In this document: piece by piece, positions 50,201 through 61,546 of the stretch
How positions within the stretch are numbered: position 1 is the first letter of the stretch
How the letters are laid out: every line of letters starts with the position of its first letter
NCBI GenBank assembly: GCA_026874595.1
Contig: CM049317.1
Span: 43,674,401-43,738,400 of the forward strand
Reading direction: 5' to 3'
DNA: 64,000 nt
DNA from: Sipunculus nudus
Lineage: Eukaryota > Annelida > Sipuncula > Golfingiida > Sipunculidae
Translations under genes and position numbers: made by a program
Notes under the pieces: generated by a model
The model's input: the letters and a program-made list of their open reading frames with translations, nothing else
Told to the model about the DNA's origin: nothing
Database searches by the model: none

Positions 50201-50426
50201 AGTTTTTAAGTAACTTAAGTATTCCGCGCAAGCATTGATAACGATATAATGTTACAAATGATGCGATGGTACAAACGTGCTTTTCATTGTTGACGGGGTC
50301 GGGGTGGGGGGGGGGGGGGGGGGGGGGAGCTGGTTTAGCCTGGATATTCTCTTCACGAACTTGTGAGTGCCAAGTTACATTGTTACAAGCATGCTGGAGC
50401 TGACATGATGACGTGTACAATCTTAC
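46636..50426. other. Region between the CACTG unit and gene B
   Basis: AT-rich. Contains (TA)n at 47,250-47,286, a 20-base G run (47,401-47,420) and a dispersed repeat (49,620-49,945). A plus-strand splice-acceptor-like TTTCTTTTTCAG before 47,978 opens a Pro/Ser/Thr-rich frame, but no partner exon was seen. The cytoplasmic exon of gene B would be expected here and was not found. Confidence 0.5.
49620..49945 (+). repeat. Dispersed repeat ending in GGAC repeats
   Basis: Inverse-oriented relative of 35,690-35,945. It ends in a GGACGGACGGAC-rich tail and CTCCCTCATATGGCC. Probably a SINE or MITE; class unresolved. Confidence 0.7.
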
Positions 50427-50521
50427 CTTGCCGTGCCACCACAATATGATGAAACCCGTCGCACACAGACCCAGCAATAACCCGAGAACGGCTGTCCCCA
50501 CCTTAAAGCCCAAACACGGGT
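50427..50521 (-). CDS. Gene B transmembrane exon
   Basis: The acceptor follows TCGTTGTAG; the donor is GTAAGA. It encodes GFKVGTAVLGLLLGLCATG and FIILWWHGK: a 20-residue hydrophobic helix followed by a basic end, consistent with type I topology. It exits in phase 0. Confidence 0.8.
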
Positions 50522-53500
50522 CTACAACGAGTGCTACTGATACTTACAACCAAGACAGTTTGATCAAACATAGAAGTATATTAAAATTCATTCTTTGAAT
50601 AATTAGAAAATGATATAATCATGTAACTCTTTTTCATGATGGCTGTCAATTATTCTATGTCCATAATATTATTTTGCTTATTGATATCGGACAAGTTATT
50701 AATATATTATTTTTAACAAAATAATCAGAGGCGTATTAAATTTTTTGAATTGGTAATGTATACATCGTACTGTTGTAAATACCATGACGTGTACCTCACA
50801 TGTTTTACCCATGTTTGTGTTATATAAATGTGCTCTAAATGAAACACAGAGTTGTGTGTTGATGTTTACAAGTGGTGTGTCGTTATAACGCATACATACC
50901 ATGTTGCGAGTCCTGGGGTCCTGGCTTCTCTGAGAAACAGACGTGGCCGTAAATGTAAGCAGCAGGTTATAATTAAAACATGAACATAATGAAACAAAAC
51001 ATTAAAAGGCAGCACATGCAGATTGATTGAAAATTTATAAAGCAACAGCGCCCATTAAAACTGCAATAATACTAACCACAAACTTTTATCAAGTTCTCTA
51101 GAGTTTTAGCAAACAGTGCAGTCTGGTTTGCCGCTATCTTTGAACGACATTCGATTATTTACATATTATAACTGACCGCTTATATAGAAACTCATGAATG
51201 TTATACGGTGTGCTTAAAGGGGCTAATCAACATTAAAGCGTAATGAACTGACACGAAAAATAGCTTCTTCTCTTTACAATAAATGTGTACCTGCCAATAT
51301 ATTGTCCTGAATCCGTTTGCTTATTAAGTACTGTAAACAAGCGTTAAAATAGTGCACCGAGCGCGATGATAGGCGTCAACATAAACGCAGGGCGTGCAAT
51401 GCGCATAGCCCACAACAGCTTGTCAATCAGGAGATGCCCTGACTGCCTTGGCCATGTAAAAATGTAATACGTGTTCCTGCTTGCTGAATTATCGCGTGTG
51501 CGGGTCACAATAAGTTCTACTGTCACGCGGCCTTATTATGGTAAGCAGACACATTTGCACTGCGTTTAATAACACGCAGAACAATAACAAGCTGTTAAAC
51601 AGCCGTATGCGGGGTACTGAGACTGTGTGCTGGAATGGTTTTGCTGGGGAACTTTTGTATTATGCAAAAGTGAACTGATACTTTGAAAAAATAGGCATAA
51701 TATTGCTCCTGATTACGGCCCTTCAATTTCCCTTTGATCATTTGTTTGGTACATCAAAATGTGGTAGTATTTCAGTACTTCTACTCATCCGGTCACTACC
51801 CGGTGTAGAAAGATGATAGTATCTAGTAATTAAGCAACATGCACGGATAGGTCGACGCCTTACCTCTGCACACAAATCGATGACTTTGACCGCAGGGTGC
51901 GGCTCGCCATCCGTATATGACGTCATGATACTTAACAGCGCATTCCCCTTCCCTTGGCGAAGGCTCGTCTAACCCCCAGAGGATTACGTTACCAACGGTA
52001 CCTGCATAAATAAGAAAAAAGACAATGACACTAAAGATCAGGTAAAATATGGTTTTGCATATTTATTACAGTTAATATATTCAGCATGTAAATTTGGTGA
52101 ACTATAGACATAATACTTATTTGATGATGTACACTGAGGCTTTAACATCATAATATCATCATACTAACATTATTTTAGTCTTGTTCCCTATTTGTCTAGT
52201 TTACTTGTATTATTATTGCTCATTGTATGCAAATGTTTAACACTATGTGACCTCGGCGGAAGTCCTGAGGTACATCGAATTTTATTTTAAATCAAATAAA
52301 CACCATCTGCTATTGAATTAGACTGAGAACGACGGATGAAATTTAAGCTGTTTCCTTGTGATATATTTTCGCATTTGTCAAACTCTGCTCTCAGGTTTAA
52401 TGGCATGGTCACTTTAAATAGTTAATTCTGAATACTGTATATCTACCGTTTTCAGTCTCCTTCCATTCTTCCCGTCTCAATCCGACCCAAACCTTCATGC
52501 ATTTATTTCCGGCATGAAAAGCTTGAGCAATGGCCCTGGTGAGAGAGTCGGTTTTGACTACAGCGAGGTTCATCCCTAGGCCATGACACTGCTGTCTGGC
52601 ATGGAACCAGTTTCTTGCATCACAGAAGTAAGTATAAACGGTCTGGTTAAAGTTGAAGCAGGACATGCTTGGAAGACCAAGGTTCTCACACGTCGGGCCT
52701 ACAAGAAGCAGGTAAGCACATCTAGCTAAAGATGAAACAGATCATTCTTGGAAGACCCAAAAGCTCACACGTCGGGCCTAAAAGAAGCAGGTAAATACAT
52801 CTAGGTAAAGATGAAACAGAACATGCTTGAAGGACCAAGATTCTCACACGTCGGGCCTAAAAGAAGCAGGTAAATACATCTAGCTAAAGATGAAACAGAA
52901 CATGCTTGAAGGACCAAGATTCTCACACGTCGGGCCTAAAAGAAGCAGGTAAATACATCTAGCTAAAGATGAAACAGAACATGCTTGAAGGACCAAGACT
53001 CTCACACGTCGGGCCTAAAAGAAGCAGGTAAATACATCTAGCTAAAGATGAAACAGAACATGCTTGAAAACCAAGATTCTCACACGTCGGGCCTAAAAGA
53101 AGCAGGTAAATACATCTAGCTAAAGATGAAACAGAACATGCTTGAAGGACCAAGATTCTCACACGTCGGGCCTAAAAGAAGCAGGTAAATACATCTAGCT
53201 AAAGATGAAACAGAACATGCTTGAAGGACCAAGATTCTCACACGTCGGGCCTAAAAGAAGCAGGTAAATACATCTAGCTAAAGATGAAACAGAACATGCT
53301 TGAAGGACCAAGATTCTCACACGTCGGGCCTAAAAGAAGCAGGTAAATACATCTAGCTAAAGATGAAACAGAACATGCTTGAAGGACCAAGACTCTAACA
53401 CGTCGGGCCTAAAAGAAGCAGGTAAATACATCTAGCTAAAGATGAAACATAACATGCTTGAAGGACCAAGACTCTCACACGTCGGGCCTAAAAGAAGCAG

Positions 53501-56500
53501 GTAAATACATCTAGCTAAAGATGAAACAGAACATGCTTGAAAGACCAAGACTCTCACACGTCGGGCCTAAAAGAAGCAGGTAAATCCATCTAGCTAAAGA
53601 TGAAACAGAACATGCTTGAAAGACCAAGACTCTCACACGTCGGGCCTAAAAGAAGCAGGTAAATACATCTAGCTAAAGATGAAACAGAACATGCTTGAAA
53701 GACCAAGACTCTCACACGTCGGGCCTAAAAGAAGCAGGTAAATACATCTAGCTAAAGATGAAACAGAACATGCTTGAAAGACCAAGACTCTCACACGTCG
53801 GGCCTAAAAGAAGCAGGTAAATACATCTAGCTAAAGATGAAACAGAACATGCTTGAAAGACCAAGACTCTCACACGTCGGGCCTAAAAGAAGCAGGTAAA
53901 TACATCTAGCTAAAGATGAAACAGAACATGCTTGAAAGACCAAGACTCTCACACGTCGGGCCTAAAAGAAGCAGGTAAATACATCTAGCTAAAGATGAAA
54001 CAGAACATGCTTGAAAGACCAAGATTCTCACACGTCGGGCCTAAAAGAAGCAGGTAAATACATCTAGCTAAAGATGAAACAGAACATGCTTGAAAGACCA
54101 AGATTCTCACACGTCGGGCCTAAAAGAAGCAGGTAAATACATCTAGCTAAAGATGAAACAGAACATGCTTGAAAGACCAAGACTCTCACACGTCGGGCCT
54201 GAAAGAAGCAGGTAAATACATCTAGCTAAAGATGAAACAGAACATGCTTGAAAGACCAAGACTCTCACACGTCGGGCCTGAAAGAAGCAGGTAAATACAT
54301 CTAGCTAAAGATGAAACAGAACATGCTTGAAAGACCAAGACTCTCACACGTCGGGCCTAAAAGAAGCAGGTAAATACATCTAGCTAAAGATGAAACAGAA
54401 CATGCTTGAAAGACCAAGATTCTCACACGTCGGGCCTAAAAGAGAACATACTTGGATGGCCAAGACTTTCCCACATCTCTCAACCAGCCGGTCAGATACA
54501 TGCATTTCGTCTATTATTCGTGGTAACGTCAGTCACACACTGGGCACATCTCCAAAACTCAGTAAGTTTAGACATATTTTGTGTGAAGGTAAAAAAAATC
54601 ACCATCTTGAAACCAAAGCTGCCGTAAGAAGTAAGTTTACATGTCTGGTTAAAATCGAATAAAAGTCTCAGTGGGACGACGCTCCTTTATACGAGAGATT
54701 CCGTTATTTATAACAATGCTGAAGTTGGAAAATCATCCGTTTAAGGTTTTCCAAAGATGAGTCATGTGTTAAGCCGAGTTCGTTTCCGGAGATCTCCTCT
54801 GAGATCCCTTTATTGATCTTTCTAAAACCCGGCATAATTATCGGGTCACATGTTAACTGGTACCAAACAAAGGTTGGTGGCGCCCCTGCAATTAAAGTAT
54901 TTAGGAACGTAAAAGAGCTTAGTTGATTCTTAGTGGTCTTTTTGATGGGTTTCTGTGGATTTCGGTGGTTTTCTGTGAATAGTCCGACCGTTGATGCCTA
55001 TTTCCCAGGAGCTGTTTCCGTATCCGATTGAGAATTGGCATGTCCATAGATCTTTGATTCCTCAGTTAGTGAAGTCTGCTATTGCAAGGGGAACCTTCTA
55101 TAGTGGCGCCGAGCAGTCAGGATGTAAATTTGACGTCATGAAGCGATCAAGCAATCTCTTTGCATAAACCTACGGTAGTGTTCACCTTCTGAAACTCGAA
55201 TCGAAACCGAAAAGCTGGCCTCAGGAGAACACAGCTTTTTCTGGAACGGGGAAAAGAAAGTATTGAAATTAATTTATCATATCCTGCGAGTATCAACGGA
55301 TTGGCGGGGGTGGTCAATAGTGTAAAACTATTGGAAGAACAGTACAAGTTTGTATTTTGCCATAGAGAGTATAGCCAGGACTAAATTATCCCATGGTAGG
55401 GATGTGAAATAGAATGACACAGGAAGCATCAAGAGTTTATGAAAAGGAGGAGTAAAACCTAGGAGGACTAATGATAAAACCTAAAAAAAATGGTTCGCAG
55501 GTCAGGAAAGGAGGGAGAAGGGGATGCAGTCCGCAAAAAATGGTTTAAAACAAAGATTATGGCGGATGAATATAAGGTGTGTGGGGGGGGGGGGGGGGGG
55601 TCCGGACCCCCTGGACCCCTCCCCTGAATCCGCTTCTGTGAAAATCTCACATTAAACGCAAAATTTTCAGCTGGCAGAGCTTGAGGTTTAGACAATCTAA
55701 CTGAGGAACATATATAATATGCCAACCTCTATATAGCCAAGCTTCTCTCTATGTTGTTTTCCTGTATTATGATACATGGTTATTTACTTTAGACTTCAGC
55801 ACGAAGTGTTATAAGCAAATATTTAAAAGTAAAATGCTGCTCTGCGAATAACGAGGTAAAATACAGATCCATTGCACTGTTGCCAGTTGTCTCCAAATTA
55901 TTTGAAATGTTATTATATTTAAGGATGGTTGCATGATTATCTGTACACTACTGATAATCAGTTCGGCTTTTAAGAAGAACTCGGCACTGTACTTTGTATT
56001 TACACAATTAAAGAATGTACTTATTAGACGTTATTATACTAATATGGATGCCAGTAAGTTTGTGTGTGCTCTTGACGCTATAGTGGTCCTTAACAGGTTG
56101 TCATTTACCACTCTGCTTAAAAAGCTTCTATGATCTACCACTGCCTTTGCTATGTTACTGGTGGAACTTCTTACTATGTTACTTTACTATGAACTTTACA
56201 GATAATGAAATGTTTAAGGTTACAAACGGAGTACGGCTAAACGGGATGGTCTTCAATATAAAGCCAATGGATCCTGTATTATTAATGTAAATTATATAAT
56301 CATGTGATGTACGCGGATGATGTCGTCCTGTTTTCTCCCTCTGTGAATCGGCTACAGGTATTGGCAGATGTCAGTCATGAATGCTGTATAACAACGCCTT
56401 TTACAAAACTAATACAATGTGTGTGCATGTTCTTTCAAACAACAAAAATCTGGAGTTAGTATTCCGTGTATCAATTCAGGTCAAGAGAAAGTATCTTTTG

Positions 56501-59500
56501 TCAAAACCATAACCTATCTAGGTTATACTAGTATAATATCTGAAGACTTGTCTGGTGACAATGACGATCGTTATATCGTTAAGCCTATACATTGATCAGT
56601 AAATTCTTTCACCGCTTTGAAAATTTAAGAATATATATATTTCAAATGTGACCTCATGACAAGATTAGAGTAGCATACAATAATGCTTTAGGATTTAATG
56701 TTTCTGCCAAATGGTGTAGTGCATCCAACATGTTTGGAATCAGAAGAGGCACTTTTACCTTTATGCCTTTATACGAGAAGCAATGGCATTCGCTGATGAC
56801 TCCCATAAATAATGCTAATGACTGACTAAACAGTACCATGTGTAATTTTGATATATTGTGTAATCGAATCTATACAAACGATATTGATTATCTACATAAA
56901 CATAACTAATTATGTTATCACGTGTCAGTGGATACATTATATTCACCTTCGTCAACATGAATGTCTCTTAACTATTGCACTGTTATTGCTGTACAATTAG
57001 TCATAGTGAAGATCAGTATATATATGGACATTATATGTGTCTGAAATAAAACATTTATTTATTTATCTATTAGTAGGAAATATAAACTGACGCTATATCT
57101 ATAAATATAATGTATAAACTATATTTATTAAAAAAGGATATGTAAACTGTCGCTATATCTATCAATAGGCAATACCTCATACTGGCTTGCAAACTTTACA
57201 CTCGACGTACCATGAATACGTTTATCTGCTGATCTTGTACAAAAACTACATCCGGCGCATATATATATATAGCAACCAAGTTATAGGCACGACAAGTCTG
57301 GCCTGACGATTCATGTAATGATGAAACTCATGGTTGCCTAAGTTGTGAGTTGGCTTGATTCTTGAATTGTATATATAAACATATATACTCACAATCTCAC
57401 AACTCTCAGGGGAAAAAATGAATAATTTCTGCGTCATTTTAATCTCGGACATTCAAACGTGTGTATAAATATTTAGATAATTTTTACGAAAACCTTCATG
57501 TAAATATCATAAATCTTATGATTTGAACATTGTTCAGACCGATGCCGTCCACTAAATTTCCGCTCTCTCACATACTCTCTGCCGTTACCTCTACTTTCAC
57601 AGATATATCCGTGAGTAGGAAAAGAGCACAAGTCGACTTCCATCGCTCTCTGGTCCAAATCCAGCACTCCACAGTTCCTGTCTTCACCCCACGGCTGGTC
57701 AGCAAACGATGCTCCTGAAATGGGCACAGCAAGGCCTGAATATGTTTTTAAGCGGGAGGAATTCCTTGAAACACAAATGACGAAGGCAATTACAAAGTGG
57801 GCGAATTTCACGTTTACCATTCGTAGCGCCCTTTGCACGCCTTAGATAAAAATGACATTTAATATAAACTTATTTATTTTACATGGATTGTACAAATAGT
57901 TATCATAACTAATCGAGGCACTCTCTGTGGCTCCAGTGATTGCGTTCGGTAGTCTGCAGAGGTTGAGGAAACCGGAGTACCCGGAGAAAACCACCGGCCT
58001 TGGACGGGCAACTACAACCCACTCTCATAACCTCGCCGGGGATCGAACCCGGGTCGCCAGCGGAGAGAGCCAAGCGTTTTACGACTCAGCTGTCCAGAAC
58101 CCCATTTCTATTATAATTTTCTATTATAATTATTATAATAATTAACAATGAAAATTCAAAGTGACCTCATGCTTCTGGTCCGAGCAATGCAAGATCTTAC
58201 AGCATGTTTTCGCTTCTTTCACGATGTAGAATTTTCCCCACAGATAAAAAAGAACAACGCGACAATGTAAGCTTTAAATCACGAAATAGCCGAAAGGTCT
58301 GTCCGTATCATGATTGATTGTTATTACTAAGTCAAAACATATAATGCCAGAATATTAATTAAAGGTAATAGTCATGGGGCTAAAACAAGCGCGGCTGGCA
58401 CTAAAATATTTCCCCTTATTTCGATGACAGTTTACCCCCTTAGCACGTCAAAGTGACAAAACCAAGTGCTGGCCCAGTCGTCGGCTGCAAGGCCTACGTC
58501 TGGATCGCCCACGTGTTTATCACTCCGGCACCAGAGAATAAGTGACGTTTCTTTACCTTGCCCGAAGGACGGCCTACTTTACAAACTCCACTTTCAGTTA
58601 AGAAAGGTGGTAGGTAGCGCTGATAGCTTACAACTTTACACGCGGCTTCCTGTGTATCAAGGTAGACGAGGCTTCTTCGTTTGTATCACGGGACATGAGG
58701 CTTCGTTTGTATCATGGGACACGAAACTTTGTTTGTATGACGGTACACGAGGCTTCATTTGTATGTCGGCTGGGGCATGTTCAGAGGGGAGCGCAACAGG
58801 CGCCCCCTCCTAAAATCTGTTCAACAAATTTTTATGGGCCTCCAATTTTGTAAATAGTCAGGGAGTGCCTAAGCCTTTTGCAAAAAAAGCTCACAAAGTT
58901 GCATTTGTAAGTACCAGGCCCTAGTTAAAACTGTTTCAATTAAGTAACAGTATTAGATGACAGCCTCTATAGTAGCTATGATGGACTAAACAAAATCCTC
59001 ATTGGAAGCTGCTGCTCATGCACAGGTAATGTCGTGTTATGCATGGGGCAAGACAGTCCTATATAGGACGAAAGAAATGCGCATTCCATTCGTCATTTGT
59101 ACACGAGGCTTCATTTGTGTGACGGTACACGAGGCTTCGTTTGTATGACGGTACACAAGGTTTCGTTTGTATGACGGTACACGAGGCTTCGTTTGTATGA
59201 CGGTACACGAGGCTTCGTTTGTATGACGGTTCACGAGGTTTCGTTTGTATGACGGTACACGAGGTTTCGTTTGTATCACGGTACACGAGGCTTCGTTTGT
59301 ATGACGGTACACGGGGCTTCGTTTGTATGACGGTTCACGAGGTTTCGTTTGTATGAAGGTAAACGAGGCTTCGTTTGTATGACGGTACACGAGGCTTCGT
59401 TTGTATCAAGGTACACGGGGCTTCGTTTGTATCATGGGACACGAAACTTCTTTTTATATGACGGTACACGAGGGTTCATTTGTATGTCGGTACACGAGGT

Positions 59501-61192
59501 TTCGTTTGTATGACGGTAAAGGAGGCTTCGTTTGTATCACGGTACACGAGGTATCGTTTGTATCACGTTACACGAGGCTTCGTTTGTATCACGGTACACG
59601 AGGCTTCGTTTGTATCACGGTCCACGAAGCTTCGTTTGTATCACGGTAAACAAGGCTTCGTTTGTATCACATTACACGAGGCTTCGTTAAAATGTTTTCA
59701 CGGTACATGAGGCTTCGTTTGTATGACGGTAAACGAGGCTTTGTTTGTATGACAATAAACGAGGTTTCTTTTTTTATTGCAGTAAACGAGGATTTTTTTT
59801 GTATGACGGTAAACGAGGCTTCGTTTGTATGACGTTAAACGAGGCTTCATTTGTATCACAGTACACGAGGTTTCGTTTGTGGTACATTACACGAGGCTAT
59901 TTGAGGTGTCATTGATATAGCCCGGTAAGAATGAAAGTATTATGGTTTTATTATGGATGTATGGTTTTTATAGGTAGACAGAATTTTGCGATAAAAATGA
60001 GAATTCTGAATTAAGATAATCTTGCCGAGCCGAAGCGAGTGGTTTGTCCTTACCTACATCATCACCGTCCAACCAGCGCCACGTGGGGAAGCGCTGTCGT
60101 TTGTACGGCAGCCATGTCGGCAATGACGTGGCGCCATCTACCGGCTGATCTGCGATGACTCTACCCAGGTCCCGACATTTCTTCTCTGCATCAGCGTATG
60201 TGACGCCTGTAACCAAAGAGACAAAATGAAGCATCAAAACATGTTGAATCGTGCCTTAAATACCCTGAAGCATTCTCAAGACAAATCGGAAACGTTTCTT
60301 TATGTGTGTGGGGGTGGGGGATCCTTTTCCTAAATCCTGGATCCGGCCCTGGAATGCGCTTGTAGCTTTCATTCACGACACTGGAGAAAAAAAACCACGA
60401 CCATTTGGAGATAATATTGAGATATTCGCGCAAATTTCCCGCCCGTTGGATAAATGAGCCGATATGTTGGTCGTGCCACTGAGCCTGACCGCGTCTATCA
60501 GGTTTGTATGAAACTGAAATTTCGTTCAATAAGTAGACAAATAAAAGTTGTAAACATTCACAGTTCTTATAAAAACATTATTGATCTTGGGCTGATTTTC
60601 AAATATGGTTACGGCATTATACACGGCATAACCAGAAATGATTAATCCACGAAAGTGTTATAACCCCACATTCAGTGCTTCATGTCAAACCACGTAATGC
60701 TAAACCCACGATAATTTATGATTCCACATTGTACACCAGTCCATGTTGTCATAAATGTCACTGATCCAACCAGTCTTATAAATTTTAATTTTATCTTAAT
60801 ACACATAGCAATTCTGCACCTGGTCCATAATGTAAATGTCCCTGTCGTTCTCGTGACAGTTATGTAAAGGACTCTAGAGGGAAAGTTAATAAACAAGACC
60901 TGTTTGAAGGTACATGTCACGACAGCGATAATGAGCAGGTTATCAGGTCGTAACGATTTATATCTCTCTGCAAAAAGTCCCACATTAAAACAATTCCAGA
61001 GTTTGCATATTGTACCAGAACGCCTACCTTAAAGGGCCAATTAAGTGTCAGCAGAGACGAGGTGATCGACTGAGATACGATACACAGGTAATAAACGAAC
61101 TATACATACCAGGATAAAACCCTATTTTGTGTATATGTGTGAGTGTGAGTGAGAGACAGACAGACAGGCAGACAGACAGACAGACAGACAGC

Positions 61193-61224
<32 letters not shown>

Positions 61225-61439
61225 GACAGCTAGAGAAAGGGTTAAAATGCTTAACGCAAATCAAGAAAATGTATGATCTTTAACTGGCTAATAGTTTGAC
61301 ACTGGAAAGAGAGACGGTGTTTACACCTGATTGATAAAAGTTTTTATCTCGTAATGATAAAATAATCGTACATACCGGCTTCAGGATGTGCCTCTGTAAT
61401 GGAGAGCAGCAAGACAAGAACTGTACACACGCTAAACAT
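50427..61439 (-). CDS. Gene B: two-CTLD type I membrane receptor (tail exon not found)
   Basis: Seven exons: 61,376-61,439; 60,054-60,206; 57,589-57,714; 52,447-52,698; 51,864-52,001; 50,900-50,929; 50,427-50,521. Spliced, they give exactly 286 codons without a stop. Order: signal peptide; CTLD1 (exons 2-3); CTLD2 (exons 4-5); 10-residue linker; transmembrane segment. All introns are phase 1 until the exit from the transmembrane exon (phase 0). CTLD2 is the more canonical domain; its calcium motif reads EPS instead of EPN, and WND reads WRA. CTLD1 lacks the N-terminal hairpin of the long form. The layout parallels gene A, so the two are probably tandem paralogues. Ligand and signalling are unknown. 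Confidence 0.82.
50900..50929 (-). CDS. Gene B 30-bp linker microexon
   Basis: The acceptor follows CTGTTTCTCAG; the donor is GTATGT. It encodes EKPGPQDSQH between CTLD2 and the membrane. Phase 1 on both sides, so it can be skipped without a frameshift. Confidence 0.65.
51209..51495 (+). repeat. Solo LTR relic of the 30.7-kb gypsy family
   Basis: It parallels 30,704-31,011 through GTACCTGCCA, CCGTTTGCTTA, GTCAACATAAAC and GAGATGCCCTGACTG with many substitutions. No internal region flanks it. It lies in a gene B intron. Confidence 0.65.
51864..52001 (-). CDS. Gene B CTLD2, second half
   Basis: The acceptor follows TTTATGCAG; the donor is GTAAGG. It encodes ILWGLDEPSPREGECAVKY, then YGWRAAPCGQSHRFVCR. 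This is a textbook CTLD end: the EPS triplet sits at the EPN position, three cysteines are in place, and Phe-Val-Cys closes the domain. Confidence 0.88.
52447..52698 (-). CDS. Gene B CTLD2, first half
   Basis: The acceptor follows CTTCTTGTAG; the donor is GTAGAT. It begins GPTCENLGLPSMSCFNF, then NWFHARQQCHGLGMNLAVV and MKVWVGLRREEW, covering the CTLD helices and the WIGL-type strand. The first 38 bases of this exon plus its acceptor are the source of the 79-bp satellite next to it. Confidence 0.88.
52661..54440. repeat. 79-bp satellite derived from an intron-exon junction, about 22 units
   Basis: The unit consists of GAACATGCTTGAAAGACCAA, GACTCTCACACGTCGGGC and CTAAAAGAAGCAGGTAAATA, then CATCTAGCTAAAGATGAAACA. 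The first unit (52,661-52,739) overlaps the real acceptor of gene B exon 4. Read on the minus strand, each later unit keeps CTTCTTTTAG followed by GCCCGACGTGTGAGA. Most units are 79 bp and nearly identical, with C/T variants that group neighbouring units. One unit (near 53,066) is 1 bp short. Confidence 0.95.
54441..55447. other. Gene B intron 3, part without recognised elements
   Basis: A diverged partial satellite unit at about 54,441-54,475, then sequence with no repeat or exon that I recognise. Confidence 0.5.
55448..55638. mobile_element. GCGGATCC-family hAT-like MITE, inverse copy
   Basis: Shares AAACCTAGGAGGACTAATGA with the family in inverse orientation and ends CCCTGAATCCGCTTCTG. 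Contains a 17-18-base G run. Confidence 0.65.
55780..57075 (+). pseudogene. Second degenerate LINE
   Basis: Broken plus-strand fragments of a reverse transcriptase ORF. They include FGFKKNS-like text near 55,965, HVMYADDVVLFSPSVNRL with the YADD catalytic box at about 56,300, TYLGY near 56,510, and AYNNALGFNVSAKWCSAS near 56,670, a block found towards the end of several LINE ORFs. It ends near a short TTTA repeat (57,050-57,068). Many stops and frameshifts; distinct from the LINE at 24 kb. Confidence 0.68.
57589..57714 (-). CDS. Gene B CTLD1, second half
   Basis: The acceptor follows GCCCATTTCAG; the donor is GTAACG. It encodes FADQPWGEDRNCGVLDLDQ and MEVDLCSFPTHGYICES. QPW sits where QPD/EPN would be, and the WND tryptophan is missing, so sugar binding is doubtful. 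Confidence 0.87.
57917..58105 (-). mobile_element. tRNA-derived SINE
   Basis: On the minus strand: CTGAGTCGTAAAACGCTTGG, a B box GGGTTCGATCCCC, then GCCCGTCCAAGG and GGTTTTCTCCGGGTACTCCGG. The same block order occurs at 24,700. It is flanked at 58,105 by AT-rich DNA. Confidence 0.72.
58106..58650. other. Gene B intron 2, part without recognised elements
   Basis: No exon or clear repeat recognised between the SINE and the 26-bp tandem repeats. Confidence 0.5.
58655..59900. repeat. 26-bp tandem array (two blocks)
   Basis: Units of about 26 bp based on CGAGGCTTCGTTTGTATGAC plus GGTACA. A short degenerate block lies at 58,665-58,770; the main block of roughly 30 units is at 59,096-59,900. Three units make 78 bp, so ORFs with a 26-residue period stay open on both strands; they are repeat artefacts. 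Confidence 0.93.
60054..60206 (-). CDS. Gene B CTLD1, first half
   Basis: The acceptor follows TTTGGTTACAG; the donor is GTAAGG. It encodes GVTYADAEKKCRDLGRVIA and FPTWRWLDGDDV, the CTLD helix with its cysteine and the strand leading to the calcium loop. It follows directly on the signal peptide, with no N-terminal hairpin cysteines. Confidence 0.85.
60310..60360. mobile_element. Terminal fragment of a GCGGATCC-family MITE
   Basis: Contains CCTTTTCCTAAATCCTGGAT and CCGGCCCTG, matching the right end of the copy at 28,841-29,042; the rest is missing. Confidence 0.6.
60361..61375 (-). other. Gene B intron 1
   Basis: AT-rich intron between signal-peptide and CTLD1 exons. Contains a (GACA)n microsatellite (61,154-61,228). 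No exon recognised. Confidence 0.6.
61154..61228. repeat. (GACA)n microsatellite
   Basis: About 75 bases of GACA repeats with a single GCTAGACA interruption. Confidence 0.95.
61376..61439 (-). CDS. Gene B first exon: signal peptide
   Basis: An ATG at 61,439 opens MFSVCTVLVLLLSITEAHPE: a short n-region, a nine-residue hydrophobic core and a plausible cleavage after TEA. The donor is GTATGT in phase 1, matching exon 2. The context just before the ATG is TCTCGTC. Confidence 0.85.
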
Positions 61440-61546
61440 GACGAGACTCAAACCTCTGCCGTCGCACAGAGTGATCAGGTAATACCCACCAGGTAACCAT
61501 CGTAATTGATCTTTAATCTCAGTGCGACCTCCCGCTACTAGGCCGG

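Noticed and set aside
52959-53162. 67-codon minus-strand ORF in the 79-bp satellite
   Set aside because: An artefact of one unit that is a base shorter, which restores the frame briefly.
55468-55725. Minus-strand ORF with a poly-proline run
   Set aside because: The prolines come from a G-run in a MITE read in reverse.
59037-59710. ORFs of 75-117 codons on both strands
   Set aside because: Produced by the 26-bp tandem array (three units = 78 bp keeps frames open).
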